A DNA stretch of 64,000 bases from JALHFZ01 sp964483085 (GTDB lineage: Bacteria > Synergistota > Synergistia > Synergistales > Aminobacteriaceae), in NCBI GenBank assembly GCA_964483085.1, contig CAYZZX010000001.1:41905-105904 (forward strand), in the 5' to 3' direction. Positions 9,301 through 16,724 of this stretch are shown here, piece by piece. Under the pieces are notes generated by a model that saw only the letters and a list, made by a program, of their open reading frames with translations, was not told where the DNA came from and did not search any database. Each line of letters begins with the position of its first letter. Position 1 is the stretch's first letter. Made by a program: the position numbers and the translations under genes.

Positions 9301-9330
9301 ATTTTAGCATGATTTCTGTTATATTAGCAA
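9301..9330 (-). promoter_or_regulatory. rpsT promoter
   Basis: Minus strand TTGCTA (9330-9325), 18-base spacer, TAAAAT (9306-9301), 32 bases before the rpsT ATG. On the plus strand ACGACA (9296-9301) and TATATT (9320-9325) with an 18-base spacer overlap it and could drive dinG. Confidence 0.6.
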
Positions 9331-9387
9331 GAGAAAAAAATAAGCTCCGAATAATGATTATCCGAAAGGGAGAGAAGGAAAAAGATT

Positions 9388-11337
9388 ATGGAAATCCCCC
9401 CCATGGAGGAAGTCTTCGGCCCCGAGGGGATGTTTTCCCGCTCCTTTCCCGGTTTCGAACACCGTTCTTCCCAGGTAGAGCTTGCAGAAGAGGTGCGAAA
9501 GGTCCTTCTCGACGAGGAGGACGGTCTCTCCCTCGCGGCGGAGGCCCCTCCCGGCGTGGGAAAAACCTTCGCCCTCCTCGCTCCGGCCATGCTGCAGGCG
9601 GCCGCCAAAGGAAAGTCAATTCTCGTCCTCACGGCAGGAATTCCTCTGCAGGAGCAGCTGATTGAAAAGGACCTGCCTGCATTGAACCAACTGCTCGGCT
9701 TGAGGCTCTCCTTCGGTCTTCTCAAGGGGAGGGGGAACTACGCCTGTCTTCTCCGCGCCGAGGAGGCTGCCGACACCGATGGAAACCGGGGGGGGTACCT
9801 TCCCATAGGCGATACCGGAGATGCGTCGGCAAAAATCGCGGAATGGATTCAGCTCACAACCACAGGCGACCTTTCAGAACTCTCCCTTCCTCCCGGTTCG
9901 CCCGCAATAGGGCGCATCGCGTCATCCTGGACTTCCTGCCTCGGACCGGCTTGTCCTCTGAGAGATCGCTGTTTCGTCACGAAGGTGCTCCGGGAAGCCC
10001 AAAGCTGGTCTATCGTTGTAGCGAACTACCATTTGTATTTTTCCTGGGTGCTCGGAGCCGGAAAAGCCTTTCCCGTCCCCTGTGATATCCTCATCTGCGA
10101 CGAAGCTCATCGCCTTGCCGAGGCCGCCCGTTCCGCCCTGACGATCTCCGTCTCATGGGACGAGATAGTACGGCTGCTCCGCAGCAGAGTACTCTCCGAA
10201 GGTGCGTCCGACCTGCCCCTTTCGACGGACTCATCGAAGGACTCAGCGGCGCTCGCCCGCCAGATACGGGAGGAGGCGGCCCGTTTCTTCGATCTCCTCG
10301 AGGTGAAAATCCCCGCTCGAAAAGCCTCAATATCCGTCCGGAACGAGGAGATATGGTATCAGCAATCCCTCCTTTCTTCAAAAATTTCTGATCTTCTGTA
10401 CCTCTTCGCCCCTCTCGAGGAAACTCAGCCGGAAGAGGAGGGGAAATCCGCCCTTTCCGCATGGCTGGAAGACCTTCGGCGGATCAGGTCTGCATTGATC
10501 GAATGTGCGGGGGTTTCCTCCTTTCCGTCCCGGGCGTACTGGAAGGATGGACGCTCCCTCTCGAGCGCACCTGCGGCTCCGAGCACCGAAATAGCCCGCT
10601 CCTTCGAAGAGGGGGCGCCGGAAAAGACATTCTACATCTCCGCCACCCTCACTCTGGGAGGAAAATGGGACTACTGGCAGCGTGAGACAGGGTTGACCCC
10701 CTCCCGCTTCTTCCAGGGGACGTCGCCCTTCAACCTTGAGGAGCAGATGGAAATCCTCGTGGTGGATACGGGGCTCGAAGTTCGTGACCCCGGATACGAC
10801 GAAACCCTCTCCCGCGTCATTGAAAAGCTGGTGGAAAAGAACGGAGGCAGCTCTCTCGTTTTGCTGAGCTCAAAGCGCCTTATGACCCGTACTGCCGAGA
10901 CCCTCAGAAGCAAAACAAGAGGGTATTCGATTCTGGTGCAGGGGGAGCTTCCCCGCACGGAGCTCCTCAGGCTCTTTCGAAGCGACAGGACCTCTGTCCT
11001 CGTCGGGAGCGCCTCCTTCCGGGAGGGGGTGGACGTTCCGGGGGACGGCCTTACCCAGGTGATCATCGACAGAATCCCCTTTGCTCACCCCGATGATCCT
11101 CTCGTGCAGGCCAGAACGGCCCTCGAGGGGGGAGAGGCCTTTCGCCGGACGATCCTTCCCGAGGCGAAGATGCTTCTGAAGCAGGCTGCCGGAAGGCTCA
11201 TCAGAAGTACGGAGGATAGAGGAATCGTCGCCATTCTCGACGGACGAGTGCTTGAGCGGAGGGCATGGAATATTCCCTCCGCTCTGCCGAAGGTCAAATA
11301 CCGCCGCCTTCTCCTCTCCCGTAACCAGCAGTTGTAA
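9388..11337 (+). CDS. dinG: DinG/YoaA-type ATP-dependent DNA helicase
   Basis: XPD-like superfamily 2 helicase, 649 residues. Visible motifs: Walker A APPGVGKT at about 53-60; four cysteines C120, C184, C189, C195 in the pattern of the XPD/DinG iron-sulfur cluster; DEAH at about 238-241; helicase motif VI QAAGRLIRSTED near 600. It acts on DNA with 5' single-strand overhangs or R-loops in this family. A purine-rich GGGAGAGAAGG site precedes the ATG. No exonuclease domain is present, unlike the Bacillus form. Confidence 0.88.
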   Translation: MEIPPMEEVFGPEGMFSRSFPGFEHRSSQVELAEEVRKVLLDEEDGLSLAAEAPPGVGKTFALLAPAMLQAAAKGKSILVLTAGIPLQEQLIEKDLPALNQLLGLRLSFGLLKGRGNYACLLRAEEAADTDGNRGGYLPIGDTGDASAKIAEWIQLTTTGDLSELSLPPGSPAIGRIASSWTSCLGPACPLRDRCFVTKVLREAQSWSIVVANYHLYFSWVLGAGKAFPVPCDILICDEAHRLAEAARSALTISVSWDEIVRLLRSRVLSEGASDLPLSTDSSKDSAALARQIREEAARFFDLLEVKIPARKASISVRNEEIWYQQSLLSSKISDLLYLFAPLEETQPEEEGKSALSAWLEDLRRIRSALIECAGVSSFPSRAYWKDGRSLSSAPAAPSTEIARSFEEGAPEKTFYISATLTLGGKWDYWQRETGLTPSRFFQGTSPFNLEEQMEILVVDTGLEVRDPGYDETLSRVIEKLVEKNGGSSLVLLSSKRLMTRTAETLRSKTRGYSILVQGELPRTELLRLFRSDRTSVLVGSASFREGVDVPGDGLTQVIIDRIPFAHPDDPLVQARTALEGGEAFRRTILPEAKMLLKQAAGRLIRSTEDRGIVAILDGRVLERRAWNIPSALPKVKYRRLLLSRNQQL

Positions 11338-11376
11338 GCAGGTCTGCCCTGCGGATCGGGCTTCGGACGAAATCTG

Positions 11377-11405
11377 TTGCTCCATCGGGAACGGTATGAT
11401 ATAGT
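11377..11405 (+). promoter_or_regulatory. rpmH operon promoter
   Basis: TTGCTC (11377-11382), 17-base spacer, TATAGT (11400-11405), 65 bases ahead of rpmH and clear of the dinG stop. Confidence 0.55.
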
Positions 11406-11470
11406 ATCAAGGCTGAAAAAAAGAGCCCGTATGGGCCGTATGTCTTTTATTGCCATTGGGAGGTGTCCTC

Positions 11471-11605
11471 GTGAAACAGACGTTCCAGCCCCACAATCGA
11501 CCGAGAAAAAGAAAGATGGGCTTTCTTGCCCGGTCAAGTTCTCCTTCGGGCCGCCGCATTCTCCGAAATCGCCGGAGGAGAGGCCGCGCACGGTTGGCCG
11601 TATAG
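11471..11605 (+). CDS. rpmH: Large ribosomal subunit protein bL34
   Basis: A 44-codon gene too short for most gene callers. It begins GTG-K-Q-T-F-Q-P-H-N-R and continues PRKRKMGFLARSSS then GRRILRNRRRRGRARLAV, the L34 pattern of an N-terminal K.TFQP and a C-terminal Arg-rich tail. A GGGAGGTG site precedes the GTG by 6 bases. It heads the conserved rpmH-rnpA-yidD-yidC-khpB cluster. Confidence 0.95.
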   Translation: MKQTFQPHNRPRKRKMGFLARSSSPSGRRILRNRRRRGRARLAV

Positions 11606-11608
11606 TTC

Positions 11609-12010
11609 TTGCGCTTTCCATATCCCCGCTCTACGCGCCTTCAACGGGGTTGGGAGTTTGATCTTGCCTTCCGCACCGGCAATCGACTGAGAGGCGATCT
11701 GGTGCGGTTGCTATTTTTAGAGGTTCCCGACTCTCCCCTCAGGATAGGTCTTGCCGTGGGAAAGAAGCAGGGTGCATCCCATGAACGAAATCGGGGAAGG
11801 CGAATTCTGAAAGAGGGTTTTCGCCGTCTTCGTCCATGGATGAAGGATGGCTTCTGGCTTGTGGCATCTCTGCGGGATCAGGGGATGGCAGCTAATGCCA
11901 GAGATATTTATTTTGATTTAGCCCGCCTTCTCTTTCGCAACAACTTTCTTTCCCCCGACTGGCCCGGAGCAAACTGGGAGATGCCGCAGGAAGGAGCGGA
12001 TTCGATATGA
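11609..12010 (+). CDS. rnpA: Ribonuclease P protein component
   Basis: Protein partner of the RNase P ribozyme for tRNA 5' processing. The 133 residues have the family opening (TRLQRGWEFDLAFRTGNR), the RNR helix (HERNRGRRILKEGFRR) and the basic central cleft. A TTG start 3 bases after rpmH is required, since no ATG or GTG lies in the proper N-terminal region; translation is probably coupled to rpmH. It overlaps yidD by 4 bases. Confidence 0.93.
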   Translation: MRFPYPRSTRLQRGWEFDLAFRTGNRLRGDLVRLLFLEVPDSPLRIGLAVGKKQGASHERNRGRRILKEGFRRLRPWMKDGFWLVASLRDQGMAANARDIYFDLARLLFRNNFLSPDWPGANWEMPQEGADSI

Positions 12011-12267
12011 CCATTGCGGCTCTGCTGGGCATCAAGCTGATTCGGGGATACCAGGTGATTCTTTCGCCCTGGCTCGGAAACAACTGCCGTTTTTATCCTA
12101 CCTGTTCTCAATATGCTCTTGAGGCCATCGGCCTCCACGGTTTTTTTCGAGGAAGTGTACTCGCGACCAAAAGAATCTGTAAATGCGCTCCCTGGAGCGA
12201 TGGAGGGTACGATCCCGTTCCTCTCCCCGCATCCCGGAGCTACACGTTCAAGGATGGTGATCTATAG
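12007..12267 (+). CDS. yidD: Membrane protein insertion efficiency factor YidD
   Basis: 86 residues with the YidD/Haemolytic family signature: KLIRGYQVILSPWLGNNCRFYPTCS and YALEAI.LHG, ending in the GGYDPVP motif. It has a short amphipathic N-terminus and conserved cysteines. It overlaps rnpA (ATGA) at its start and yidC at its stop (TAGTG). It assists YidC-mediated insertion. Confidence 0.95.
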   Translation: MTIAALLGIKLIRGYQVILSPWLGNNCRFYPTCSQYALEAIGLHGFFRGSVLATKRICKCAPWSDGGYDPVPLPASRSYTFKDGDL

Positions 12268-13055
12268 TGGGTGCTATATGGAAAATGGGCGGCGACCTCA
12301 TGATGAAGCTCATGGAGATGGTTCATGGGTTCACGGGTTCCTGGGGTCTCGCCATTATCGTTCTTACTCTTATCGTTCGGCTGATGCTCCACCCCCTGAC
12401 CAAAAAACAGATGTCAAGCATGCAGAAGATGCAGAAACTCCAGCCGAGAATCAAAATGCTTCAGGAAAAGTACAAGGACGACAAGGAATCCCTCAACCGG
12501 GAGATGATGGCCCTCTACAAAGAGAACAAGGTGAACCCGGCTGCGGGATGTCTTCCCCTTGTGGTTCAGCTCCCCATCTTCATCCTTCTCTACAGAGTTC
12601 TCACGAATTATGATTTTTCCGGAGTCACCTTCCTCGGAATGCAGCTTGACGGATCGGTTCTCACGACTGTTGCCACAGCCCTCGGACTAACGGTTGAACA
12701 GGGCCAGATAGGCATCATGACCGTCCTCAACGGAATTTTGAGCAACCCTGCGGGGCTGCTCAACGTCGGAGTGTATCTGCCGAACACGCTGCTCCTTGTC
12801 GTCATCGGCTTCCTCACCTGGTATCAGCAGAAGCTTACCTCCAGCGGAAACCCTCAGATGAGCATGATGAACTGGTTCATGCCCCTCTTCCTCACCTTCA
12901 TCTGCCTGAGCCTTCCCGGAGGCGTGCTGCTTTACTGGGGTGTCTCATCCCTTCTCGGCGTGGTTCAGCAGCTGCTTATGGCGCGGAAAACAGCGGTGGA
13001 GATGCAGCAGAAGCCTGTTTTATTCAAGGATAAACCGACGAAAAGCGGCGATTAG
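12267..13055 (+). CDS. yidC: Membrane protein insertase YidC/Oxa1 (short form)
   Basis: Inner-membrane insertase of 262 residues with the Oxa1 core only. Helices lie at about 24-44 (ending in the conserved catalytic Arg within IVRLMLHPLTKKQ), 95-115, 165-190 and 205-240; a charged coiled segment (KMQKLQPRIKMLQEKYKDD) forms the cytosolic hairpin. The large periplasmic domain of proteobacterial YidC is absent. GTG start overlapping the yidD stop codon. Confidence 0.94.
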   Translation: MGAIWKMGGDLMMKLMEMVHGFTGSWGLAIIVLTLIVRLMLHPLTKKQMSSMQKMQKLQPRIKMLQEKYKDDKESLNREMMALYKENKVNPAAGCLPLVVQLPIFILLYRVLTNYDFSGVTFLGMQLDGSVLTTVATALGLTVEQGQIGIMTVLNGILSNPAGLLNVGVYLPNTLLLVVIGFLTWYQQKLTSSGNPQMSMMNWFMPLFLTFICLSLPGGVLLYWGVSSLLGVVQQLLMARKTAVEMQQKPVLFKDKPTKSGD

Positions 13056-13093
13056 GCATCTCGCGTTTCCTCTCTTTTGAAAGGAGGATTCCC

Positions 13094-13741
13094 TTGAACG
13101 ACAACGAAGTTCTTGTGCTTGATGTACCCGCCGTGGAAGAGGCGCGAAAGACCGCGGCTGCCCAATGGGGTCTTGATACAAAAGATGTCGTGGTAAAAGT
13201 GATCGAAGAGGAGAAAAGCTTCTTCGGCCTTCTCGGCAGAAAGCTCAGGGTTGAAGTCCGTCCCGTGGCGCCCCTCGTTCTTCTGCGGGGCCGGAATCTT
13301 CTCGAAAAGCTGCTGGTCATGATGGACCTGTCCGTCACTCCGGAGATCACCGAAGAAGGAAGGCTCAACCTCTCCGGTCAGGACGCTGGCATCATCATAG
13401 GGAAATACGGAGAGACTCTCAAGTCTATTGAGTTCATTGTGAATCTCATGGCCCGCAATGTGGACGAGGGGGAAAAAATCTACCTCGACAGCGACGGCTA
13501 CCGCCAGCGAAGGGAACTGAGCCTTGAGCGTGTTGCCCTCGCTGCAGCCCGCAAGGCGGTTCGGAAGGGAAAACCGACCTATCTCGAACCCATGACCAGC
13601 TGGGAGCGGCGTATCATCCACATGACCCTCAAAGAGCAGAGCGATGTGGAAACCCGTTCGGTGGGAGAGACTCCCTCTCGAAAAGTGGTTGTCTGGCCCG
13701 TCCGGCCGGGATCTTCGCCTCGCCCATCAAGGGACCGGTAA
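13094..13741 (+). CDS. khpB: RNA-binding protein KhpB (Jag/EloR)
   Basis: 215 residues: an N-terminal Jag domain (EEARKTAAAQWGL...EEEKSFFGLLGRKLRVEVRP), a central KH domain (GKYGETLKSIEFIVNLMA) and a C-terminal R3H domain (SWERRIIHMTL). Together with KhpA it tunes cell elongation and division in other bacteria. TTG start 5 bases after an AAAGGAGG site. The C-terminal tail is Pro/Arg/Ser-rich and has no clear function. Confidence 0.93.
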   Translation: MNDNEVLVLDVPAVEEARKTAAAQWGLDTKDVVVKVIEEEKSFFGLLGRKLRVEVRPVAPLVLLRGRNLLEKLLVMMDLSVTPEITEEGRLNLSGQDAGIIIGKYGETLKSIEFIVNLMARNVDEGEKIYLDSDGYRQRRELSLERVALAAARKAVRKGKPTYLEPMTSWERRIIHMTLKEQSDVETRSVGETPSRKVVVWPVRPGSSPRPSRDR

Positions 13742-13754
13742 ACACCCTCCCCCG

Positions 13755-14537
13755 ATGTATCCTATCCTGTTTACTATGGGACCATGGCCGGTCCACAGCT
13801 ATTACCTGCTGTGGACCGCTGCTTTATCCCTTGCGGTGGTTTTGGCGAGAAGGAGAATGACCAGGTTCGGATCGGTGGACGACGATTCGGCCAGGTACGT
13901 CATTATTTCAGCCTTTTTGGGCATGCTTATCGGAGCCCGCCTCGGAAGCATCCTCGATTCTCTTCCCCTATACACCCGCGACCCCATGAAACTTCTCCGC
14001 TTCTGGGAAGGAGGGCTTTCTGCCGTTCCGGCCTTCCTCGGTGCGGGTGCAGCTGGTATCTGGGCCTCCCGCCGACGGGGAGTTCCACTGTGGATCGTTG
14101 CGGACAGCGCAAGCATTCCCGCTGCCCTTGCAGTCTCCATCGGCCGGTGGGGGTGTTATCTCAACGGATGCTGCATCGGCACAGCTTCGTCCCTCCCGTG
14201 GTCAGTCCACTTTCCCTTTGATCCCCCTGATCTCTTCAGGCATCCTGTTCAGCTTTACTATGCCTTCGGCGCCCTCGCCATTGCCGCAGTGCTCTATCTG
14301 CTGGAGCCCCTTCTGCCGCAGGCGAGGGAGAGGAGAAAAATCTCCGGAGCGGTTCTCTGGCCCCTGTTCATGATCCTCTATTCTCTCTTACGCCTTACGC
14401 TGGACGTCCTCCGGGAGGAGTACTCCGCGGCGGGGCTGCAAAGCGTCAGAATGATGCTCTTCGGAATATCAGCCGCAGGCGTGCTGTGGCTCTCCCATTC
14501 ATTCTTCGTCCGTACCCGCATCCCGTCAAAAAGATAG
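13755..14537 (+). CDS. lgt: Prolipoprotein diacylglyceryl transferase
   Basis: Adds diacylglycerol to the lipobox cysteine of lipoproteins. 260 residues with about seven membrane helices; family signatures are a FWEGGLSAVPAFLGA loop (HGGLS equivalent), a GRWGCYLNGCCIG stretch (Lgt signature) and HPVQLYYAFGAL. I start at ATG 13755 (MYPILF..MGPWPVHSYYLLW), the usual Lgt N-terminus; the in-frame start inside khpB is rejected. Somewhat divergent from the canonical signature (GCY for GNF), so a paralogue is possible. Confidence 0.85.
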   Translation: MYPILFTMGPWPVHSYYLLWTAALSLAVVLARRRMTRFGSVDDDSARYVIISAFLGMLIGARLGSILDSLPLYTRDPMKLLRFWEGGLSAVPAFLGAGAAGIWASRRRGVPLWIVADSASIPAALAVSIGRWGCYLNGCCIGTASSLPWSVHFPFDPPDLFRHPVQLYYAFGALAIAAVLYLLEPLLPQARERRKISGAVLWPLFMILYSLLRLTLDVLREEYSAAGLQSVRMMLFGISAAGVLWLSHSFFVRTRIPSKR

Positions 14538-14634
14538 ATAGAAATAATTAAAACAGAATCAGTAGAAAAAACGATGATCTATTCCCCCGGAGGTTTACAA
14601 TAAAGCCACTATCAATTCATGGAGGTGCAGGTAT

Positions 14635-16065
14635 ATGAATCAATACAGTATGTTCCCGGCAGCTTCCCCGGTCAGAAGGACATTTCTTTTTCTGGGAGCG
14701 ATTCTGCTTATAGCCCTTCTCTCGGCCTCGCCGCTGTTCGCCCAGGACCCGTTTTCTGGAAACCCGGTGGCCAAAATCGCGAGGGAACTTTCTCCCGCTG
14801 TCGTCAATATCGACGTGGAGGCCATGGTGACCCGGCCCGCCCACCCCTTTGCCGATGACCCGCTCTTCCGTCAGTTTTTCGGAGAGGAATTCAAACGGTT
14901 TTCCCGAACGATCCCCATGAAGGGAAGAGGATCCGGTTTCATCGTCTCGAAAGAGGGGCACATCCTCACGAACAATCACGTAGTCGAGGGAGCGGACAAG
15001 ATCACGGCGACCTTCTCAGACGGCAGCGTTCATGATGCAAAGGTCCTCGGAAAGGACCCGACCTTCGATCTCGCGGTTCTGAAAATCGAGGGTAAAAATG
15101 ACTACCCCTTCCTTCAGCTCGGAGACTCGGACAAGGCCGAGGTGGGGGAGTGGGTCGTGGCCATCGGAAATCCCTTCGGGCTTGAGCATACCGTGACTGT
15201 CGGCGTGCTTTCCGCGAAGAACAGAAGTATTCATGCCGAGAATATCAATTTTGACGGGTTTTTGCAGACTGACGCCGCCATCAACCCCGGCAACAGCGGC
15301 GGCCCCCTTCTCGACATCAACGGCAGGGTCGTGGGTATCAACACCGCTATCGTACCCTACGCACAGGGAATCGGTTTCGCCGTTCCTGTCAACATGGCGA
15401 AGCAGGTCATGGACGATCTGATTAAGTTCGGCCGGGTGAAGAGGGGATGGCTTGGAGTCTACATTCAGCCCCTTACGAAGGAGTTTGCCGAAGCCTACGG
15501 CGTAGGGGAGGAAAAGGGCGCCGTCGTGAGCGATGTTATGGAGAATACTCCGGCTGAAAAAGCCGGTCTTCAGCGGGGCGACGTGGTCCTCACCGTAGAG
15601 GGCGAAAAGGTGAAGGATTCGAAGGACTTCGTCTCGAAGATACGCAATCACCTCGCCGGAGAAAAGATCACCCTTGGAATGGTCCGCAATAAGAAAAAAC
15701 TTGATATCGATGTGGTCCTCGGTGAAATGCCCGGCAGCGAGGGAGCTCTTGTGTCAGGAACTGACGGCGCAAAGATGCTTCGGGAGCTGGGAATGGAAGT
15801 TGCTCCGGTGACTGCTGAAATTCAAAAGAAAAACAAGCTCAGAAACAGCGACGGCCTCGTGGTGACCTCGGTGGAAAAGGACTCGCTCGCCCAGAGAGCG
15901 GGCCTCCGTGAGGGAGACATTCTCCTTGAGGTCAACGGTACCCGGCTCACCGAACCGAAGGATCTTGAGAAGACCGCACCAAAGAAGGGCAGCTCTACCG
16001 TACTTCTTGTCTGGCGCGACGGTCGTACCTTCTTCGTCTCAATTCGGGGCAGCGAGGGAAAATAA
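14635..16065 (+). CDS. Periplasmic serine protease Do/HtrA family
   Basis: Envelope protein quality-control protease, 476 residues. A signal peptide spans about 16-36 with an AxA-like end (PLFAQ). The trypsin-like domain has catalytic H115 (TNNHVVEG), D145 (TFDLAVLK) and S221 (NPGNSGGPL). Two PDZ domains follow (about 280-365 and 400-470), as in DegP/DegQ. GGAGGTGCAGGTAT precedes the ATG. Followed by a strong terminator, so it is a single-gene unit. Confidence 0.95.
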   Translation: MNQYSMFPAASPVRRTFLFLGAILLIALLSASPLFAQDPFSGNPVAKIARELSPAVVNIDVEAMVTRPAHPFADDPLFRQFFGEEFKRFSRTIPMKGRGSGFIVSKEGHILTNNHVVEGADKITATFSDGSVHDAKVLGKDPTFDLAVLKIEGKNDYPFLQLGDSDKAEVGEWVVAIGNPFGLEHTVTVGVLSAKNRSIHAENINFDGFLQTDAAINPGNSGGPLLDINGRVVGINTAIVPYAQGIGFAVPVNMAKQVMDDLIKFGRVKRGWLGVYIQPLTKEFAEAYGVGEEKGAVVSDVMENTPAEKAGLQRGDVVLTVEGEKVKDSKDFVSKIRNHLAGEKITLGMVRNKKKLDIDVVLGEMPGSEGALVSGTDGAKMLRELGMEVAPVTAEIQKKNKLRNSDGLVVTSVEKDSLAQRAGLREGDILLEVNGTRLTEPKDLEKTAPKKGSSTVLLVWRDGRTFFVSIRGSEGK

Positions 16066-16096
16066 CCGAATTGTTTTAAGTTTTCCAAAGATTAAA

Positions 16097-16142
16097 ACAT
16101 GAGGGCCGGATTCCCCGTGGATCCGGTCCTCATGTTCTTTTC
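16097..16142 (+). terminator. htrA terminator
   Basis: A 15-bp stem (16097-16111 with 16121-16135, one G-T wobble) and 9-base loop, followed by TCTTTTC. Located 32 bases past the protease stop. Confidence 0.9.
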
Positions 16143-16233
16143 AGTCGTGTCGGCCTCAGCATGGACAGGCGATCTTGTAGCCTACTCTTCAGACCATCCT
16201 CCTTGAGGCGATTCAATATCGGTGCTTTTGCGT

Positions 16234-16262
16234 TTGCTTTCTTTTCTTTGCAGTGATACTAT
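16234..16262 (+). promoter_or_regulatory. Possible rpsO promoter and leader
   Basis: TTGCTT (16234-16239), 17-base spacer, and an extended -10 TGATACTAT (16254-16262). The leader of about 70 bases contains a GAGCG/CGCTC hairpin (16284-16300) before the rpsO ribosome site; S15 commonly represses its own messenger, but I see no way to assign the hairpin firmly. The rest of 16143-16233 shows nothing recognisable. Confidence 0.4.
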
Positions 16263-16338
16263 TTCCCTGACCCTTACGCGGATGAGCGCTTGTGCCGCTC
16301 TTCTGGGTTTCGGGATTTTATCTATGAGGTGAAAGAAA

Positions 16339-16605
16339 ATGCTCGAAAAAGAACAGAAACAGGAAATAATCTCCGATTATCGCACTCATACCGTCGATAC
16401 CGGTTCTCCGGAGGTTCAGGTTGCCATGCTGACCCAGCGCATCCGTGAGCTCACGGAGCACCTCAAAGTGCATACGAAGGACTTCCACTCCCGGAGAGGG
16501 CTTCTCAAGATGGTGGGAACCAGAAGAAAACTTCTTCGATATCTTCGTGAGAAGGATTTCAGCCGCTACAGAACCCTCATCGAACGGCTCGGCCTCCGCC
16601 ACTGA
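16339..16605 (+). CDS. rpsO: Small ribosomal subunit protein uS15
   Basis: 88 residues with the S15 signature (DTGSPEVQVAMLTQRI, then HTKDFHSRRGLLKMVGTRRKLLRYL). An AGGTG site lies 9 bases before the ATG. It is followed by a terminator and then pnp, the usual rpsO-pnp order. Confidence 0.98.
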   Translation: MLEKEQKQEIISDYRTHTVDTGSPEVQVAMLTQRIRELTEHLKVHTKDFHSRRGLLKMVGTRRKLLRYLREKDFSRYRTLIERLGLRH

Positions 16606-16620
16606 AGAGCGGAGGTTTTC

Positions 16621-16647
16621 GCGGGGACGACGGTCCCCGCTTTTTTT
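16621..16647 (+). terminator. rpsO terminator
   Basis: GCGGGGAC-GACG-GTCCCCGC hairpin followed by seven Ts, 15 bases after the S15 stop. Some read-through into pnp is usual for this gene pair. Confidence 0.92.
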
Positions 16648-16724
16648 ATGTATTTTCGCCGGAATGTGGTATTCTTTATTGCGAATAGAAAGAGAAGAAG
16701 AAGGAAAGAGGAGGAACATAGAAT

